A stretch of 64,000 nucleotides of DNA from Elusimicrobiota bacterium (GTDB lineage: Bacteria > Elusimicrobiota > Elusimicrobia > FEN-1173), in assembly GCA_016788905.1 (NCBI GenBank), contig JAEURZ010000004.1, forward strand, positions 36,622 to 100,621. Direction: 5' to 3'. Within the stretch, counting starts at the first letter, position 1. Each line of letters begins with the position of its first letter. Made by a program: the position numbers and the translations under genes. The notes under the pieces are model-generated. The model was not told the DNA's origin. It was given only the letters and a program-made list of their open reading frames with translations, and made no database searches. Positions 38,909 to 47,913 of this stretch are shown one piece after another.

Positions 38909-40072
38909 TTATTTTTTTAGGGCCGAGATCGTGGCAACAACGCGACGGTTGGCCGCCCGCCCTTCTGCTGTGTTGTTGTCCCCAACAGGAGATTCCGACC
39001 CGAATCCCATCGCTGAGACGCGCTCGGCCGCAACACCCAATCGACTGATCAAGGCCGAACGGACCGCCTCCGCCCGCTTTTGGGAGAGGACCTTGTTTTT
39101 GGTGGCGGACCCCACGCTGTCACTATGACCTTCAATGACAACGGTCGTGGAAGGAAATCGTTTCATGAAGTTGGCGCATTTGAGCAACTGGGCATCGAAT
39201 TCCTGGCTTAAATCAAATTTTCCCGATTCAAACTTCACGTCCAGAGTCACGGAAACTTTTTGAGCCGGACACCCCACGTCATTGACCAGAGTGCCCTGAG
39301 GGGTCCCGGGACACTCGTCTTGACCGTCCAAAACGCCATCCCCATCCGTATCTCTGGGGCATCCCATGACGTCCACCGCAACGCCCTGTTCTGTCCCAGG
39401 GCAAGCGTCTCTCTTGTCGGGGACACCGTCCCCATCCGCGTCGGGCGTTGGGGGAAGAGACGTTGGAATCTTTGGGGCGGGTTTCTCTTTAAAAACCGGG
39501 AGGCGGGTGTTCCCGCACCAAAAAAAGTAGTTGGCGGAGAACTGAAGCGTGAGGGCCGAAGAACTGCGGGCGTATCGACCGTCAGAAAAAACGTGGTGGT
39601 AGGTCAGCCCAAGACCCAAACCCAGGGACTCCCCCAGTTGTCGCTCGAGACCGCTCCCCGCTCGGAGGGATGTCATCAACCGATCTTGTTCCCAATTTCC
39701 CGCACGGCGAACCCAAACGGGCCCCCCACCCACAGAAACGTAGGGCGTCCAGGGTCCGTCCCCAAAAGATTGAAGCCAATTGGCGGTCAATGGCCGCAGC
39801 CGGGACATGTTCAGTTCATTTTTCCCATTGGCCTGCACATTTTCAAAAGCGAACAGGAATTCGCTTTTCGACAACACACCGTACCGAACCCACGCGGACG
39901 CGGCCGGTCCAGGTTTCGTTTGCCGGCGGACCGAAGAGGAACTTAGAAAATCACTCATGCCCAAGGAACCTCCCCATCCCCAACGGTCGGTAACATCTTT
40001 TGCGTGGAGAGAAATAAGGGGGAGAAAGGTCAATCCTAAAACGAGAACGAATGGGCGTGAAATAAATTTCAT
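38909..40072 (-). CDS. OmpA-family protein with thrombospondin type 3 repeats
   Basis: 387 residues. Signal peptide (FVLVLGLTFLPLISLHA); N-terminal outer membrane barrel of about 170 residues; a linker with two calcium-binding type 3 repeats (DADGDGVPDKRDACPGT and DTDGDGVLDGQDECPGT); C-terminal OmpA peptidoglycan-binding domain (VVIEGHSDSVGSATKNKVLSQKRAEAVRSAL, NRRVVATI). It anchors the outer membrane to the cell wall. A GGAGCC site precedes the ATG. Confidence 0.95.
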   Translation of the reverse strand: MKFISRPFVLVLGLTFLPLISLHAKDVTDRWGWGGSLGMSDFLSSSSVRRQTKPGPAASAWVRYGVLSKSEFLFAFENVQANGKNELNMSRLRPLTANWLQSFGDGPWTPYVSVGGGPVWVRRAGNWEQDRLMTSLRAGSGLERQLGESLGLGLGLTYHHVFSDGRYARSSSALTLQFSANYFFWCGNTRLPVFKEKPAPKIPTSLPPTPDADGDGVPDKRDACPGTEQGVAVDVMGCPRDTDGDGVLDGQDECPGTPQGTLVNDVGCPAQKVSVTLDVKFESGKFDLSQEFDAQLLKCANFMKRFPSTTVVIEGHSDSVGSATKNKVLSQKRAEAVRSALISRLGVAAERVSAMGFGSESPVGDNNTAEGRAANRRVVATISALKK

Positions 40073-40079
40073 AGGGCTC

Positions 40080-40424
40080 CTATTTGACAGGTGCGTTAGT
40101 GGCGACAGGGGTTCGGGCCATCTTGTTCACAACTTTTATGGCCATGAAAATAGCAAAGGCAATGATCACAAAATCAATAACGGTATTTGTAAAGGCTCCG
40201 TACTTAACCGTGACAGGGGGGATCCCTCCCGCCGCAGAGGTGAGGGTCCAGACTTTCTCCTTAAAATCGACGCCTCCGGTGAGTGCACCGATCACGGGCA
40301 TGACCATATCGTTCACCAGGGAGGTCACGATTTTCCCAAAGGCCCCCCCAATAATAACGCCCACGGCCATATCCACCACATTCCCTTTCATGGCGAACTG
40401 TTTAAATTCTTGGATCATTCCCAT
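40080..40424 (-). CDS. mscL: large-conductance mechanosensitive channel
   Basis: 114 residues from the ATG giving [33 protein letters not shown], which aligns with the E. coli MscL N-terminus. An upstream in-frame start is rejected. Two membrane helices are present (about 14-40 and 70-97). The protein is shorter than usual at the C-terminus, lacking most of the cytoplasmic helix bundle. It opens on osmotic downshock. It ends seven bases before the OmpA gene start, so the two may be co-transcribed. Confidence 0.95.
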   Translation of the reverse strand: MGMIQEFKQFAMKGNVVDMAVGVIIGGAFGKIVTSLVNDMVMPVIGALTGGVDFKEKVWTLTSAAGGIPPVTVKYGAFTNTVIDFVIIAFAIFMAIKVVNKMARTPVATNAPVK

Positions 40425-40642
40425 CCCGCCCCCTTGAACAACCCTAAACGTAATTTCTTGGACCTCATTCACTCTTCTTTCACGTAAGGAGAAACAGGAA
40501 AATGCCAGACCAGTTCAGTTCAATATTCTGGGAATGAGGTTCGGTGTCTCATTTTAGCCAATATCCAAACACATGGGAAGAACGTTGCTCTGGGGTCAGG
40601 TCGGTTGAAGGCAGGATGACCTGTGGTCTTACGGCTTGGGGA

Positions 40643-42247
40643 TTACGAATTTCCGAGGCTTTGATAGGCGCGGTAATCGATTCCAGGGAAGAGATTGTCG
40701 ATGGATTCGAGATGGGCCACCACCCCTTCGTCCATACGGTTTTCTTGAACCCGGTGGAAAAGATCTAAAAATCGTCCCACGTGGTCCCGGGTCCGTTTCT
40801 CCGAATACTGGCGGGCGGTTCCGACCGTCATCAGGAAGGCCCAGTCCGAGGACTGGGCGAGGAGCAATTCCCGCGCCGCCTGATTGAGATAGCGGAGAAG
40901 GAGCCCTTCGGCGTTCGGATGGATATTGGCTAAATAGATCATGCGTTCCGCCGCGATATGAAGATGGGGATACACCCAATCGTTGGAAACGTTTAACCAC
41001 ACTTCATTGTAACCCTTGTCGCCCCAACTGGAGGGTTCGGGTTCCGTGATTTGCTGTTCGGGGAACTTTTCGAGATATTCAATGGGGTGGATTGTTTTCA
41101 CGGCGTTCTGGTCAAAATGGATTTTGCGGAGCAGGGAATCCAAGAAGTCGGGTCCCTCAAACCACCAATGCCCGAAAAGTTCCGCGTCATAGACCGAAGT
41201 GACCAACGGAGGACGGTTCATGACATGGCTCAAATAGTCCACTTGGCGTTCCCGATTGAAAAGAAAGTTCCCCGCGTGGCTGGCGGCTGTGCTTCGCGCG
41301 CGGGAAGGCACGTAAGGTTCCTTGTCCGAGAGGGCCACCCGTCCAGTGACACGGTGGTACTTGATTCCGGTGTTCCGCCGGACGCCATCTTCGTGCAAGT
41401 AAGGCTGAATGTAGGGGTAGTCTAAATCATACCCGATGTCCCGATAGAATTCTCGGTAATTGAAATCCCCGGGATACCCCTGTTCCGCGGACCAAACCTG
41501 GTGCGCCGTTTCCATGTCGCGCCCAAAGAACGCCACCCCACCGGGAGAGTAAATAGGGGCGAACACACCGTAACGGGGACGGGGTTTGGAAAAGAGAATC
41601 CCGTGGGAGTCGAGGAAAGAAAACCGAATGCCGTTCTCTTTCAAGAGATGGTCGACTCCCGGAGCGTAAGCGCATTCGGGCAGCCAAATACCGCGGGGCG
41701 GCCGACCGAAATGGCGCTGGTAGTCTTGAACCGCGATACGGATCTGGGCGCGGCGGGATTCTTCATGAATCATGAGGGGCAGATAACCGTGTGTCGCCCC
41801 ACAGGTGATGATCTCGAGCAGCCCGTGATCTTGGAGAGCTTTAAAGCGTTTGAGGAGACGTCCTCCGCACCCATCAAAAATTTCTTGCACCCGTCGAAAC
41901 TTGGACAAATACATGGCGGCGGTTTCTTGAAAAGCGCTGGGAAGGCTTCGGGTTCGAAAGACCTCTTTCTCCGCCAACTCGAGAAGTTTCCCCAGCTTGA
42001 CCCGGTAGCGCGACAGGAGGAGATCATCGGAAAGCATATTGCAAAGGGGTGGGGTGAGGGACATGGTGATGCGGAAATGGATCTTTTCTTGCGCTAACCG
42101 TTCGAGGATGTCCAAAATAGGAACATACGTTTCCGTTACCGCTTCATAGAACCAATCTTCCTCAAGAAAGTCGGGATATTCCGGGTGGCGGACGTAAGGC
42201 AGATGGGCGTGAAGAACGAGGTTCAGGTAGCCTTGAGGATCCGTCAT
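40643..42247 (-). CDS. glycoside hydrolase family 57, 1,4-alpha-glucan branching enzyme type
   Basis: 534 residues. The GH57 conserved regions are visible: HAHLPYVRHPEYP at the N-terminus, GIWLPECAY with the putative nucleophile Glu191, and VTSVYDAELFGHWWFEG with the putative acid/base Asp354. The C-terminal helical part (SSWGDKGYNEVWLNVSNDWVYPHL) fits GH57 branching enzymes of the Thermococcus TK1436 type. It would introduce alpha-1,6 branches into glycogen-like glucan. It is paired with the DUF4912 gene 38 bases upstream. Confidence 0.93.
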   Translation of the reverse strand: MTDPQGYLNLVLHAHLPYVRHPEYPDFLEEDWFYEAVTETYVPILDILERLAQEKIHFRITMSLTPPLCNMLSDDLLLSRYRVKLGKLLELAEKEVFRTRSLPSAFQETAAMYLSKFRRVQEIFDGCGGRLLKRFKALQDHGLLEIITCGATHGYLPLMIHEESRRAQIRIAVQDYQRHFGRPPRGIWLPECAYAPGVDHLLKENGIRFSFLDSHGILFSKPRPRYGVFAPIYSPGGVAFFGRDMETAHQVWSAEQGYPGDFNYREFYRDIGYDLDYPYIQPYLHEDGVRRNTGIKYHRVTGRVALSDKEPYVPSRARSTAASHAGNFLFNRERQVDYLSHVMNRPPLVTSVYDAELFGHWWFEGPDFLDSLLRKIHFDQNAVKTIHPIEYLEKFPEQQITEPEPSSWGDKGYNEVWLNVSNDWVYPHLHIAAERMIYLANIHPNAEGLLLRYLNQAARELLLAQSSDWAFLMTVGTARQYSEKRTRDHVGRFLDLFHRVQENRMDEGVVAHLESIDNLFPGIDYRAYQSLGNS

Positions 42248-42285
42248 TGGGGGAGTCTCCTGGAGCGGGTGGTGCGAAGGAGCAC

Positions 42286-43152
42286 CTAGTCGGCGCTCTT
42301 GCTGGACTGACGGGAAACCTTAAATTCAATAAAGCGGGACAGGTCCCCGTCACGATTTGTGGCGTGAATTGGATACACTTGTTCGCCGTCTGGAAGAGTG
42401 AAATGAAACGAAAATGTACCGTCCGGATTGAGGGGCACGGGTTGGCCCTGAAAAAGGAGTGTGGCGTCGGGCTCCGTGGCCCCATACACCGTGACTTCCG
42501 TGTCGGCCACCAACCAAAATCCTTTTTCTTTGTGCTGGACCGGCCTCCGACCCCAGCTGGCCCCGCCCGGAGAGGAGGGCAGAAACGACACGGAAGAAAC
42601 ACTTCGAAGAAGTTCCCATCGCTGGGCCATCATTTTAGCCAAATCCAGCGATCCGGCCCCTAAACGACCGCCCCCTGACAATTCAAACAGACGATCCCAT
42701 TCTCCTTTGAGGATTCCCCATCTTTCGTCCAGAAGGTCCGACACTTGCCCGGAGGAAAGACGAATCCTGTTGGAGTGCGCCAGAAGCACAAACCGACCGT
42801 CCGGCAAGATCATTCCCAATTGAGCGTAACATTCCCCCTCGGTCTGCGAAAGGGAAAGGTACCAATTGCGCTCGTCGATCCGCACGTCCACATCAACGAA
42901 ATCTTCTTTCCCTTCATGGGCCGAGTGAACTCGGAGAACAGACCGGCCCTGGTTTAAAAGATTGCCAAATTGTTTGCGGGCTTCTTCCCAAGTGTAGGGC
43001 GCCACTTCCCAATAGGCGTGAATCCAACGGGGATCTCGTGGCAGAATGGCCAAACGCGTGACACCGTATTCTTTCGGGAGGAGACCGGCGGTCACCGGTG
43101 CCGAGGGGCGGAGCGCAGAACCTGACGATGAGGCGTTGATGTGTGACGTCAT
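42286..43152 (-). CDS. DUF4912 protein
   Basis: 288 residues. The DUF4912 region lies at about 28-190 (GVTRLAILPRDPRWIHAYWEV, NWYLSLSQTEGECYAQLGMILPDGRFVLLAHSN). The C-terminal part (VTVYGATEPDATLLFQGQPVPLNPDGTFSFHFTLPDGEQVYPI) looks like a beta-sandwich glucan-binding module. DUF4912 genes often stand beside GH57 enzymes, as here, suggesting an accessory in alpha-glucan metabolism. The upstream 160 bases are AT-rich and hold a TATAAT near 43257-43262 that may be its promoter. Confidence 0.88.
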   Translation of the reverse strand: MTSHINASSSGSALRPSAPVTAGLLPKEYGVTRLAILPRDPRWIHAYWEVAPYTWEEARKQFGNLLNQGRSVLRVHSAHEGKEDFVDVDVRIDERNWYLSLSQTEGECYAQLGMILPDGRFVLLAHSNRIRLSSGQVSDLLDERWGILKGEWDRLFELSGGGRLGAGSLDLAKMMAQRWELLRSVSSVSFLPSSPGGASWGRRPVQHKEKGFWLVADTEVTVYGATEPDATLLFQGQPVPLNPDGTFSFHFTLPDGEQVYPIHATNRDGDLSRFIEFKVSRQSSKSAD

Positions 43153-43312
43153 GGATGGGTAAGCGTTATCCTTTTTCTGAGGCCACCGAAGTTAAAATGA
43201 GTTTGTTAAATATCTCAACTTACGACTCATTTTTTCAATGATAATAATTTAGCAAATTATAATGTGTTTTCAATCAATTAAATTTTTAATGGCAGACCGG
43301 TTTTGTCAGGAA

Positions 43313-44419
43313 TTACCCCAACGTACGACGAAACCGGTGGACGCTGGCTGAGGTGGCCAACGCTCCCAAGGCAGCGAGAGCGCCAAGGTTCGTCCAATAG
43401 AACGTCCCCGGAGACCCTTTCAACATCACGTGGCGCATGAGGGAGACGAAAAAACGGAGGGGGTTCATCCACGACAGGGGTTCGAAAAAAACCGGAACGT
43501 TTTCGATGGGCGCCATCACACCCGATAAAAGGATCGCTGGAAAGAGGAAGAGAAATCCCCCCATCATGGCTTGCTGTTGATTTTTAGCATACGTGGAGAT
43601 CAAGGTTCCCACGGCCACCGTGGTCCCGACAAACACCAGCGACGCCAAACCTATGGCCCAGAGCGGTCCCCGGAGCGGAACGTGGAAACCCCACACACCT
43701 AACCCGACCAGAAGAGGGACATCGGCCATGCCGAGGATCATATAGGGGAGCGTTTTCCCCAGAAAAATTTCCCATCGCGCCACAGGCGCGGCGATCAGGG
43801 TTTCAAATGTTCCCAATTCGCGCTCACGGGCCATGGACATGCTAGCCAGAAGCACAGTCACCAGGCAAAGAATAATTCCCATGACACCCGGGACCAGATA
43901 GGCCGAAGTTTGAAGTGTGGGGTTATAAAGAACCCTCGTTCGAAAAACGACTCCCACCGTTTCCGGGGGGACCCCGGGCAGGTTTTCTTCTATAAATGTT
44001 TGGTGAACAATCGCGTTCATGTAGGTTTCCACCACGCGGCCTTTTATGGCGTTCGTGGCATCCACCAACAGTTGAGCGTCCCCTTTTCCATGAACCACCG
44101 CGCGGCTCCACCCCCCGGCCGGAGCGACAAGAACGGCGTCGGCCCGACCGGACCGCACCAACATAAACGGATCGGGTTCATCGCTTGGAACCAGATGAAA
44201 CCAACCGGACCCGGATGCCCGTTCCCCCACTTTTTGCGCCAGCCGGTCGCTTGGTTCCGCGTAGACAGCCAATCGGACATCCTTTATTTCGTTGGAAAGG
44301 GCGAGCCCGAAAATGGTCATTTGGACCACGGGAATGACAAAAAGAATCAGGCGCATACGTTTATCCCGTAAAGTTTGAATGAACTCTTTCTTGATAAAAG
44401 CGATAAGGGTCGGGTTCAT
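43313..44419 (-). CDS. ABC-2 type permease (YbhR-like)
   Basis: 368 residues. One N-terminal helix (MRLILFVIPVVQMTIFGLAL), a large extracytoplasmic domain to about 170, then five helices and the ABC-2 signature MSMARERELGTFETLIAAPV. It is paired with the second permease, whose stop it overlaps by ATGA. It is last in the tetR efflux operon and would form the inner membrane channel with its sister permease. Confidence 0.92.
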   Translation of the reverse strand: MNPTLIAFIKKEFIQTLRDKRMRLILFVIPVVQMTIFGLALSNEIKDVRLAVYAEPSDRLAQKVGERASGSGWFHLVPSDEPDPFMLVRSGRADAVLVAPAGGWSRAVVHGKGDAQLLVDATNAIKGRVVETYMNAIVHQTFIEENLPGVPPETVGVVFRTRVLYNPTLQTSAYLVPGVMGIILCLVTVLLASMSMARERELGTFETLIAAPVARWEIFLGKTLPYMILGMADVPLLVGLGVWGFHVPLRGPLWAIGLASLVFVGTTVAVGTLISTYAKNQQQAMMGGFLFLFPAILLSGVMAPIENVPVFFEPLSWMNPLRFFVSLMRHVMLKGSPGTFYWTNLGALAALGALATSASVHRFRRTLG

Positions 44420-45555
44420 GGTTCTAAATCTTTCTTGAATTTTTTAGCGGCTAAAAACACCAGGGCGGTCCCCATCGCTGCCATGGCCCCCAGCGGGATG
44501 GCCAGCTCAACGAGGCCCGACCCTTTCAGAAATATTCCTCGACAGGCTTCCACAAACCAGCGCGCGGGAAGGAGCGCGGTGAAATATCTAAAAAAAACGG
44601 GCATGCTTTCCACCGGGAAAACGAATCCCGACAAGAGCGTCGCGGGGAGAAGACCCGTGAGATTGGAAAACTGCATGGCCAACTGTTGCTGTCGGGTTAA
44701 CACCGAGATCAACAACCCCTGGGCCAGCGTGCACGTTAAGAAGAGAACACACGCCAGGAAAAATGTCCCGTGACTGCCATGAAAGGGCACCCCGAACCCC
44801 AATCGCGCGGCCCCATAAATCAAGACATTGGCCATCATGCAGAGGGCCATGTAAGGGGCCAATTTTCCCACGATGATCTCCAGGGGCTGGATGGGGGTGG
44901 AAAGCAATAGTTCCATGGACCCCGTTTCCCATTCCCGCGCCACCGTCAACGCGGTGAGGAGAACCGAAACGATTCCGATCACCACGACAAAAAGACCCGT
45001 GACCACGAACCAACGACTGTTCAGTTCGGGATTAAAGAGAAAACGTGTTTGAAGCGCCCAGGGAGGTCCCCGGGGGGAAGGGCGCAACCGCGCGGAGGCT
45101 GCCCTTTGGAGACCCGCCAGGTAACTGGCGATGACCCCGGTGGTTTGATTATCAGATCCATCCACCAGGATTTGGGTTTCGGCAGAGTGGTTTTTTGCCA
45201 ACCCGCGCGCAAAACCCGGTTCGATCTGGAGGACCACCTTGCCCCGTCCTTCCTCCAACGTTTCGAGGGCTGTTTCCCCCGGACGAAGGGCCAGAGGGGT
45301 GAAATAGTCAGCACTCGCGAAGAGGTCCACCAGTTCACGGGAAACCCGGGTTTGGTCACGGTCCATGACCACCAGGGGAATGCGTTTCACATCGTAATCC
45401 AAAACGGTCCCAAAAATGAGCACGAGGAGCACCGGGACACCAAGCGCCATTCCCAACGTAAAGGGGTCGCGAACGAGATGGTAAATTTCTTTTCGGGCGA
45501 TGGAAAGGGCACGGCCCAGAACAAATCGTTTGGGAGAAGGGAGGGACGGCATCAT
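44416..45555 (-). CDS. ABC-2 type permease (YbhS-like)
   Basis: 379 residues from ATG 45555, in an ATGA overlap with the ATPase gene; earlier in-frame codons lie inside that gene. Same architecture as its neighbour: N-terminal helix (FTLGMALGVPVLLVLIFGTVL), extracytoplasmic domain, five C-terminal helices, and the signature TVAREWETGSMELLLSTPIQPLEIIVGK. It forms the transmembrane half of an exporter like YbhFSR. Confidence 0.92.
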   Translation of the reverse strand: MMPSLPSPKRFVLGRALSIARKEIYHLVRDPFTLGMALGVPVLLVLIFGTVLDYDVKRIPLVVMDRDQTRVSRELVDLFASADYFTPLALRPGETALETLEEGRGKVVLQIEPGFARGLAKNHSAETQILVDGSDNQTTGVIASYLAGLQRAASARLRPSPRGPPWALQTRFLFNPELNSRWFVVTGLFVVVIGIVSVLLTALTVAREWETGSMELLLSTPIQPLEIIVGKLAPYMALCMMANVLIYGAARLGFGVPFHGSHGTFFLACVLFLTCTLAQGLLISVLTRQQQLAMQFSNLTGLLPATLLSGFVFPVESMPVFFRYFTALLPARWFVEACRGIFLKGSGLVELAIPLGAMAAMGTALVFLAAKKFKKDLEP

Positions 45556-46466
45556 CGCTCCACGCCTTCGACAAGTCGAATAAAGACATCTTCGAGGGAA
45601 GGGGGAATGTCTCGGGCCACCATGTGATCGGCATGGGTAGAAAGAAATTGAGCCCAGCCGACAGGATCCTGAATCAACACGTGGTAATACAACCCGTAGG
45701 GCACAACAGAAACCGCGGGGCCCGAAAGAAGGGATCGATGCCAATCGGGGGGCGGGTTGTCTTTCCATTGGATTTCCATTAACCGTTCCGGAAAGGCTTG
45801 TTTTTTTAATTCGGAGGGACTGCCCAGAGCGATCACTCGCCCTGCGCGCATGAGCGCGATTCGCCCGCATTCTTCGGCTTCATCCATATAGTGGGTGGTG
45901 ACAAAAATGGTTTTCCCCTCTTTCGCCAGGGAACGAATCAGTCCCCAAAACCGCGCCCGCGCCGAAGGCGATACCCCGGCGGTGGGCTCATCCAAGAAAA
46001 CGATTTCCGGGTCATGCAAGAGCGCCGCCACAAGAGAGACTTCCTGTTTTAGTCCCCCCGGCAAATTCTGAACCAGGGTTTTCAACGGGGACCCGAACTG
46101 GATAAAATTGAGCAACCGTTTTATCCGTTCATTTGAAGGAGCCGGCGGAATTTTGCGGAGTCCAGCGGCAAAGGAAAGGTTCTCTTGAACACTGAGATCG
46201 TTGTATAAGGTGAACCGTTGGGACATATACCCCACGCGAGATTTGATGGCCTGTTCCCCATCTTCAAAAGTGAGTCCGGCCACACGAACCATGCCTTCTG
46301 AAGGGGGTAACAGGCCGGTGAGAACCCGAATCGTGGTGGTTTTTCCCGCACCGTTGGCGCCCAAGAAACCAAAGATTTCCCCCGGTTTCACATGGAAAGA
46401 AATCGTGTCCACCGCTGTGAATTCCCCAAACCGAACCGAAAGATTTTGGACCTCCACCGCGTTCAT
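45552..46466 (-). CDS. ABC transporter ATPase (YbhF C-terminal-like)
   Basis: 304 residues. Walker A GANGAGKTT, Q-loop in YMSQRFTLYNDLSVQENL, a degenerate signature LPGGLKQEVSLVAALLHDPEIVFLDEPTAGVSP, and the downstream H-loop (FVTTHYMDEAE). A C-terminal domain of about 90 residues follows. In E. coli YbhF two such ATPases are fused; here they are separate overlapping genes. Confidence 0.93.
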   Translation of the reverse strand: MNAVEVQNLSVRFGEFTAVDTISFHVKPGEIFGFLGANGAGKTTTIRVLTGLLPPSEGMVRVAGLTFEDGEQAIKSRVGYMSQRFTLYNDLSVQENLSFAAGLRKIPPAPSNERIKRLLNFIQFGSPLKTLVQNLPGGLKQEVSLVAALLHDPEIVFLDEPTAGVSPSARARFWGLIRSLAKEGKTIFVTTHYMDEAEECGRIALMRAGRVIALGSPSELKKQAFPERLMEIQWKDNPPPDWHRSLLSGPAVSVVPYGLYYHVLIQDPVGWAQFLSTHADHMVARDIPPSLEDVFIRLVEGVER

Positions 46467-47197
46467 TCGCCCGCTCCGGCGCGACGAATGAAGAGTTCCG
46501 AAAAATTTGCGGCGTTTTGACTTTCCAAAATTCTTCGTGGAGGTCCCGACAGCAGTACTTGACCTTTTTCCATCAGATAGACTTCAGCGCATCGTTCGGC
46601 TTCGTCCATGTAGGCGGTGGCGATGATCGTCAGCACGCCTTCCGACCGGAGTTCGTGGATCAATTCCCAAAACTCACGACGGCTGATGGGATCGACACCG
46701 TTGGTGGGCTCGTCCAAAAGGAGGACGGATGGGGTGGGCAGGAGCGCGCACATTAGCCCCAATTTTTTATACATCCCCCCCGACAACTTGCCAGCGGGCC
46801 TGTCCGTGAATTTTTCCAAGCGGGTCAAGTGGAGCAAACGGGCGCGACGGGACTCAAAATCCCCCTGAGAAATTTGATGGAGGTCCCGGAAGAAATGGAG
46901 GTGTTCATCGATAGAAAGGTCCGGGTAAAGGCTTTGTTGTTGTGGCATATACGCCACTCCGGCGCGGGCCACGGCAAAGGGGATGACGTTGTTTTTGTCG
47001 CGATAAGTCACGGACCCCTGGTCCGGATGGAGAAGGCCAACCAGTGTTCGAAAAAGCGTCGTTTTCCCTGCCCCGTCGGGCCCAATCAATCCATAGAGCC
47101 CTCCCGCTTCAAAGCGGAGTGTGGCCCCCGTTAACGCACATGTTGTCCCGAGGCGTTTGTGAAGATTGAGGACGTCGATGGAAAGATCGGACTTCAA
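46463..47197 (-). CDS. ABC transporter ATPase (YbhF N-terminal-like)
   Basis: 244 residues from a TTG start overlapping the hlyD stop (TTGA). Walker A GPDGAGKTTLF (Asp in place of the usual Asn/Ser), YMPQQQSLYPDLSIDEHL, signature LSGGMYKKLGLMCALLPTPSVLLLDEPTNGVDP, and H-loop substitution (TIIATAYMDEAE has Ala-Tyr where His is usual). The missing H-loop His suggests this half is catalytically weak and pairs with the other ATPase as an asymmetric heterodimer. Confidence 0.92.
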   Translation of the reverse strand: MKSDLSIDVLNLHKRLGTTCALTGATLRFEAGGLYGLIGPDGAGKTTLFRTLVGLLHPDQGSVTYRDKNNVIPFAVARAGVAYMPQQQSLYPDLSIDEHLHFFRDLHQISQGDFESRRARLLHLTRLEKFTDRPAGKLSGGMYKKLGLMCALLPTPSVLLLDEPTNGVDPISRREFWELIHELRSEGVLTIIATAYMDEAERCAEVYLMEKGQVLLSGPPRRILESQNAANFSELFIRRAGAGE

Positions 47198-47913
47198 AAG
47201 GTTATTTCTACGGACATTCCAGGCTTCAACGCGCCGTCTGTGTTTTCGAAAACCACTTTGATCCCAAAGACCAGGCGTTCCCGTTCGGTTTGGGTTTGGA
47301 CATTTTTAGGAGTAAATTCGGCTTCATTTCGAATGGAGACGATTTTTCCTGTTTTCGATTTCGTTTTTGCAAAGGGGAGAAGGGCTGAAACCGTCTGGTT
47401 TATTGCCAGTTTTTCCATGACAGGGGCTGGGACGTAAACATACGCGTAGAGTTCCCGGAGGTTGGCCAGAGTGAGTATCTTTTGCCCAGGGGTGACCCAT
47501 TCCCCGGGTTCGTGGTAACGCCGCAAAACCACCCCATCCAGAGGGGAGACGATGGTGCACCAGGAAAGCCGGAGAGCTGTTTCCTCTTTCCGGAAACGAT
47601 AACGTTCAAGAGCTTCGACAGGCAAAGAACCGTTTTTATTTAGACGGATGGCCCGGGCATAATCCCGTGCGGCCTGGTCCGCCGCCAAGCGAAGGTCCTC
47701 CCCGTCCAGTCGTGCCAAGATTTGACCGGTGACCACGGGGCTCCCTTCCGGGGAAGGGAGAGTGAGCAGGGGAGCCGGAAGACGAGGGCTGATATCCACT
47801 TCGGTGGCTTCAAGGGTCCCGGCGTATCTGAATTCCTTGGGAAGGTTTAATCTCCACACAATCAATGCAACGACAATCAAAAGGATTGGAATAATAATTC
47901 TTTTTATTTGCAC
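47194..47913 (-). CDS. HlyD-family periplasmic adaptor (YbhG-like)
   Basis: 239 residues from GTG 47913, overlapping the tolC gene by ten bases. A membrane anchor (IIIPILLIVVALIVWRL) is followed by lipoyl-like half motifs (EVDISPRLPAPLLTL and CTIVSPLDGVVLRRYHEPGEWVTPGQ), a short helical hairpin, and a beta-barrel (LYAYVYVPAPVMEKLAINQTV). It links the ABC permeases to the TolC-family channel. Confidence 0.9.
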   Translation of the reverse strand: MQIKRIIIPILLIVVALIVWRLNLPKEFRYAGTLEATEVDISPRLPAPLLTLPSPEGSPVVTGQILARLDGEDLRLAADQAARDYARAIRLNKNGSLPVEALERYRFRKEETALRLSWCTIVSPLDGVVLRRYHEPGEWVTPGQKILTLANLRELYAYVYVPAPVMEKLAINQTVSALLPFAKTKSKTGKIVSIRNEAEFTPKNVQTQTERERLVFGIKVVFENTDGALKPGMSVEITF

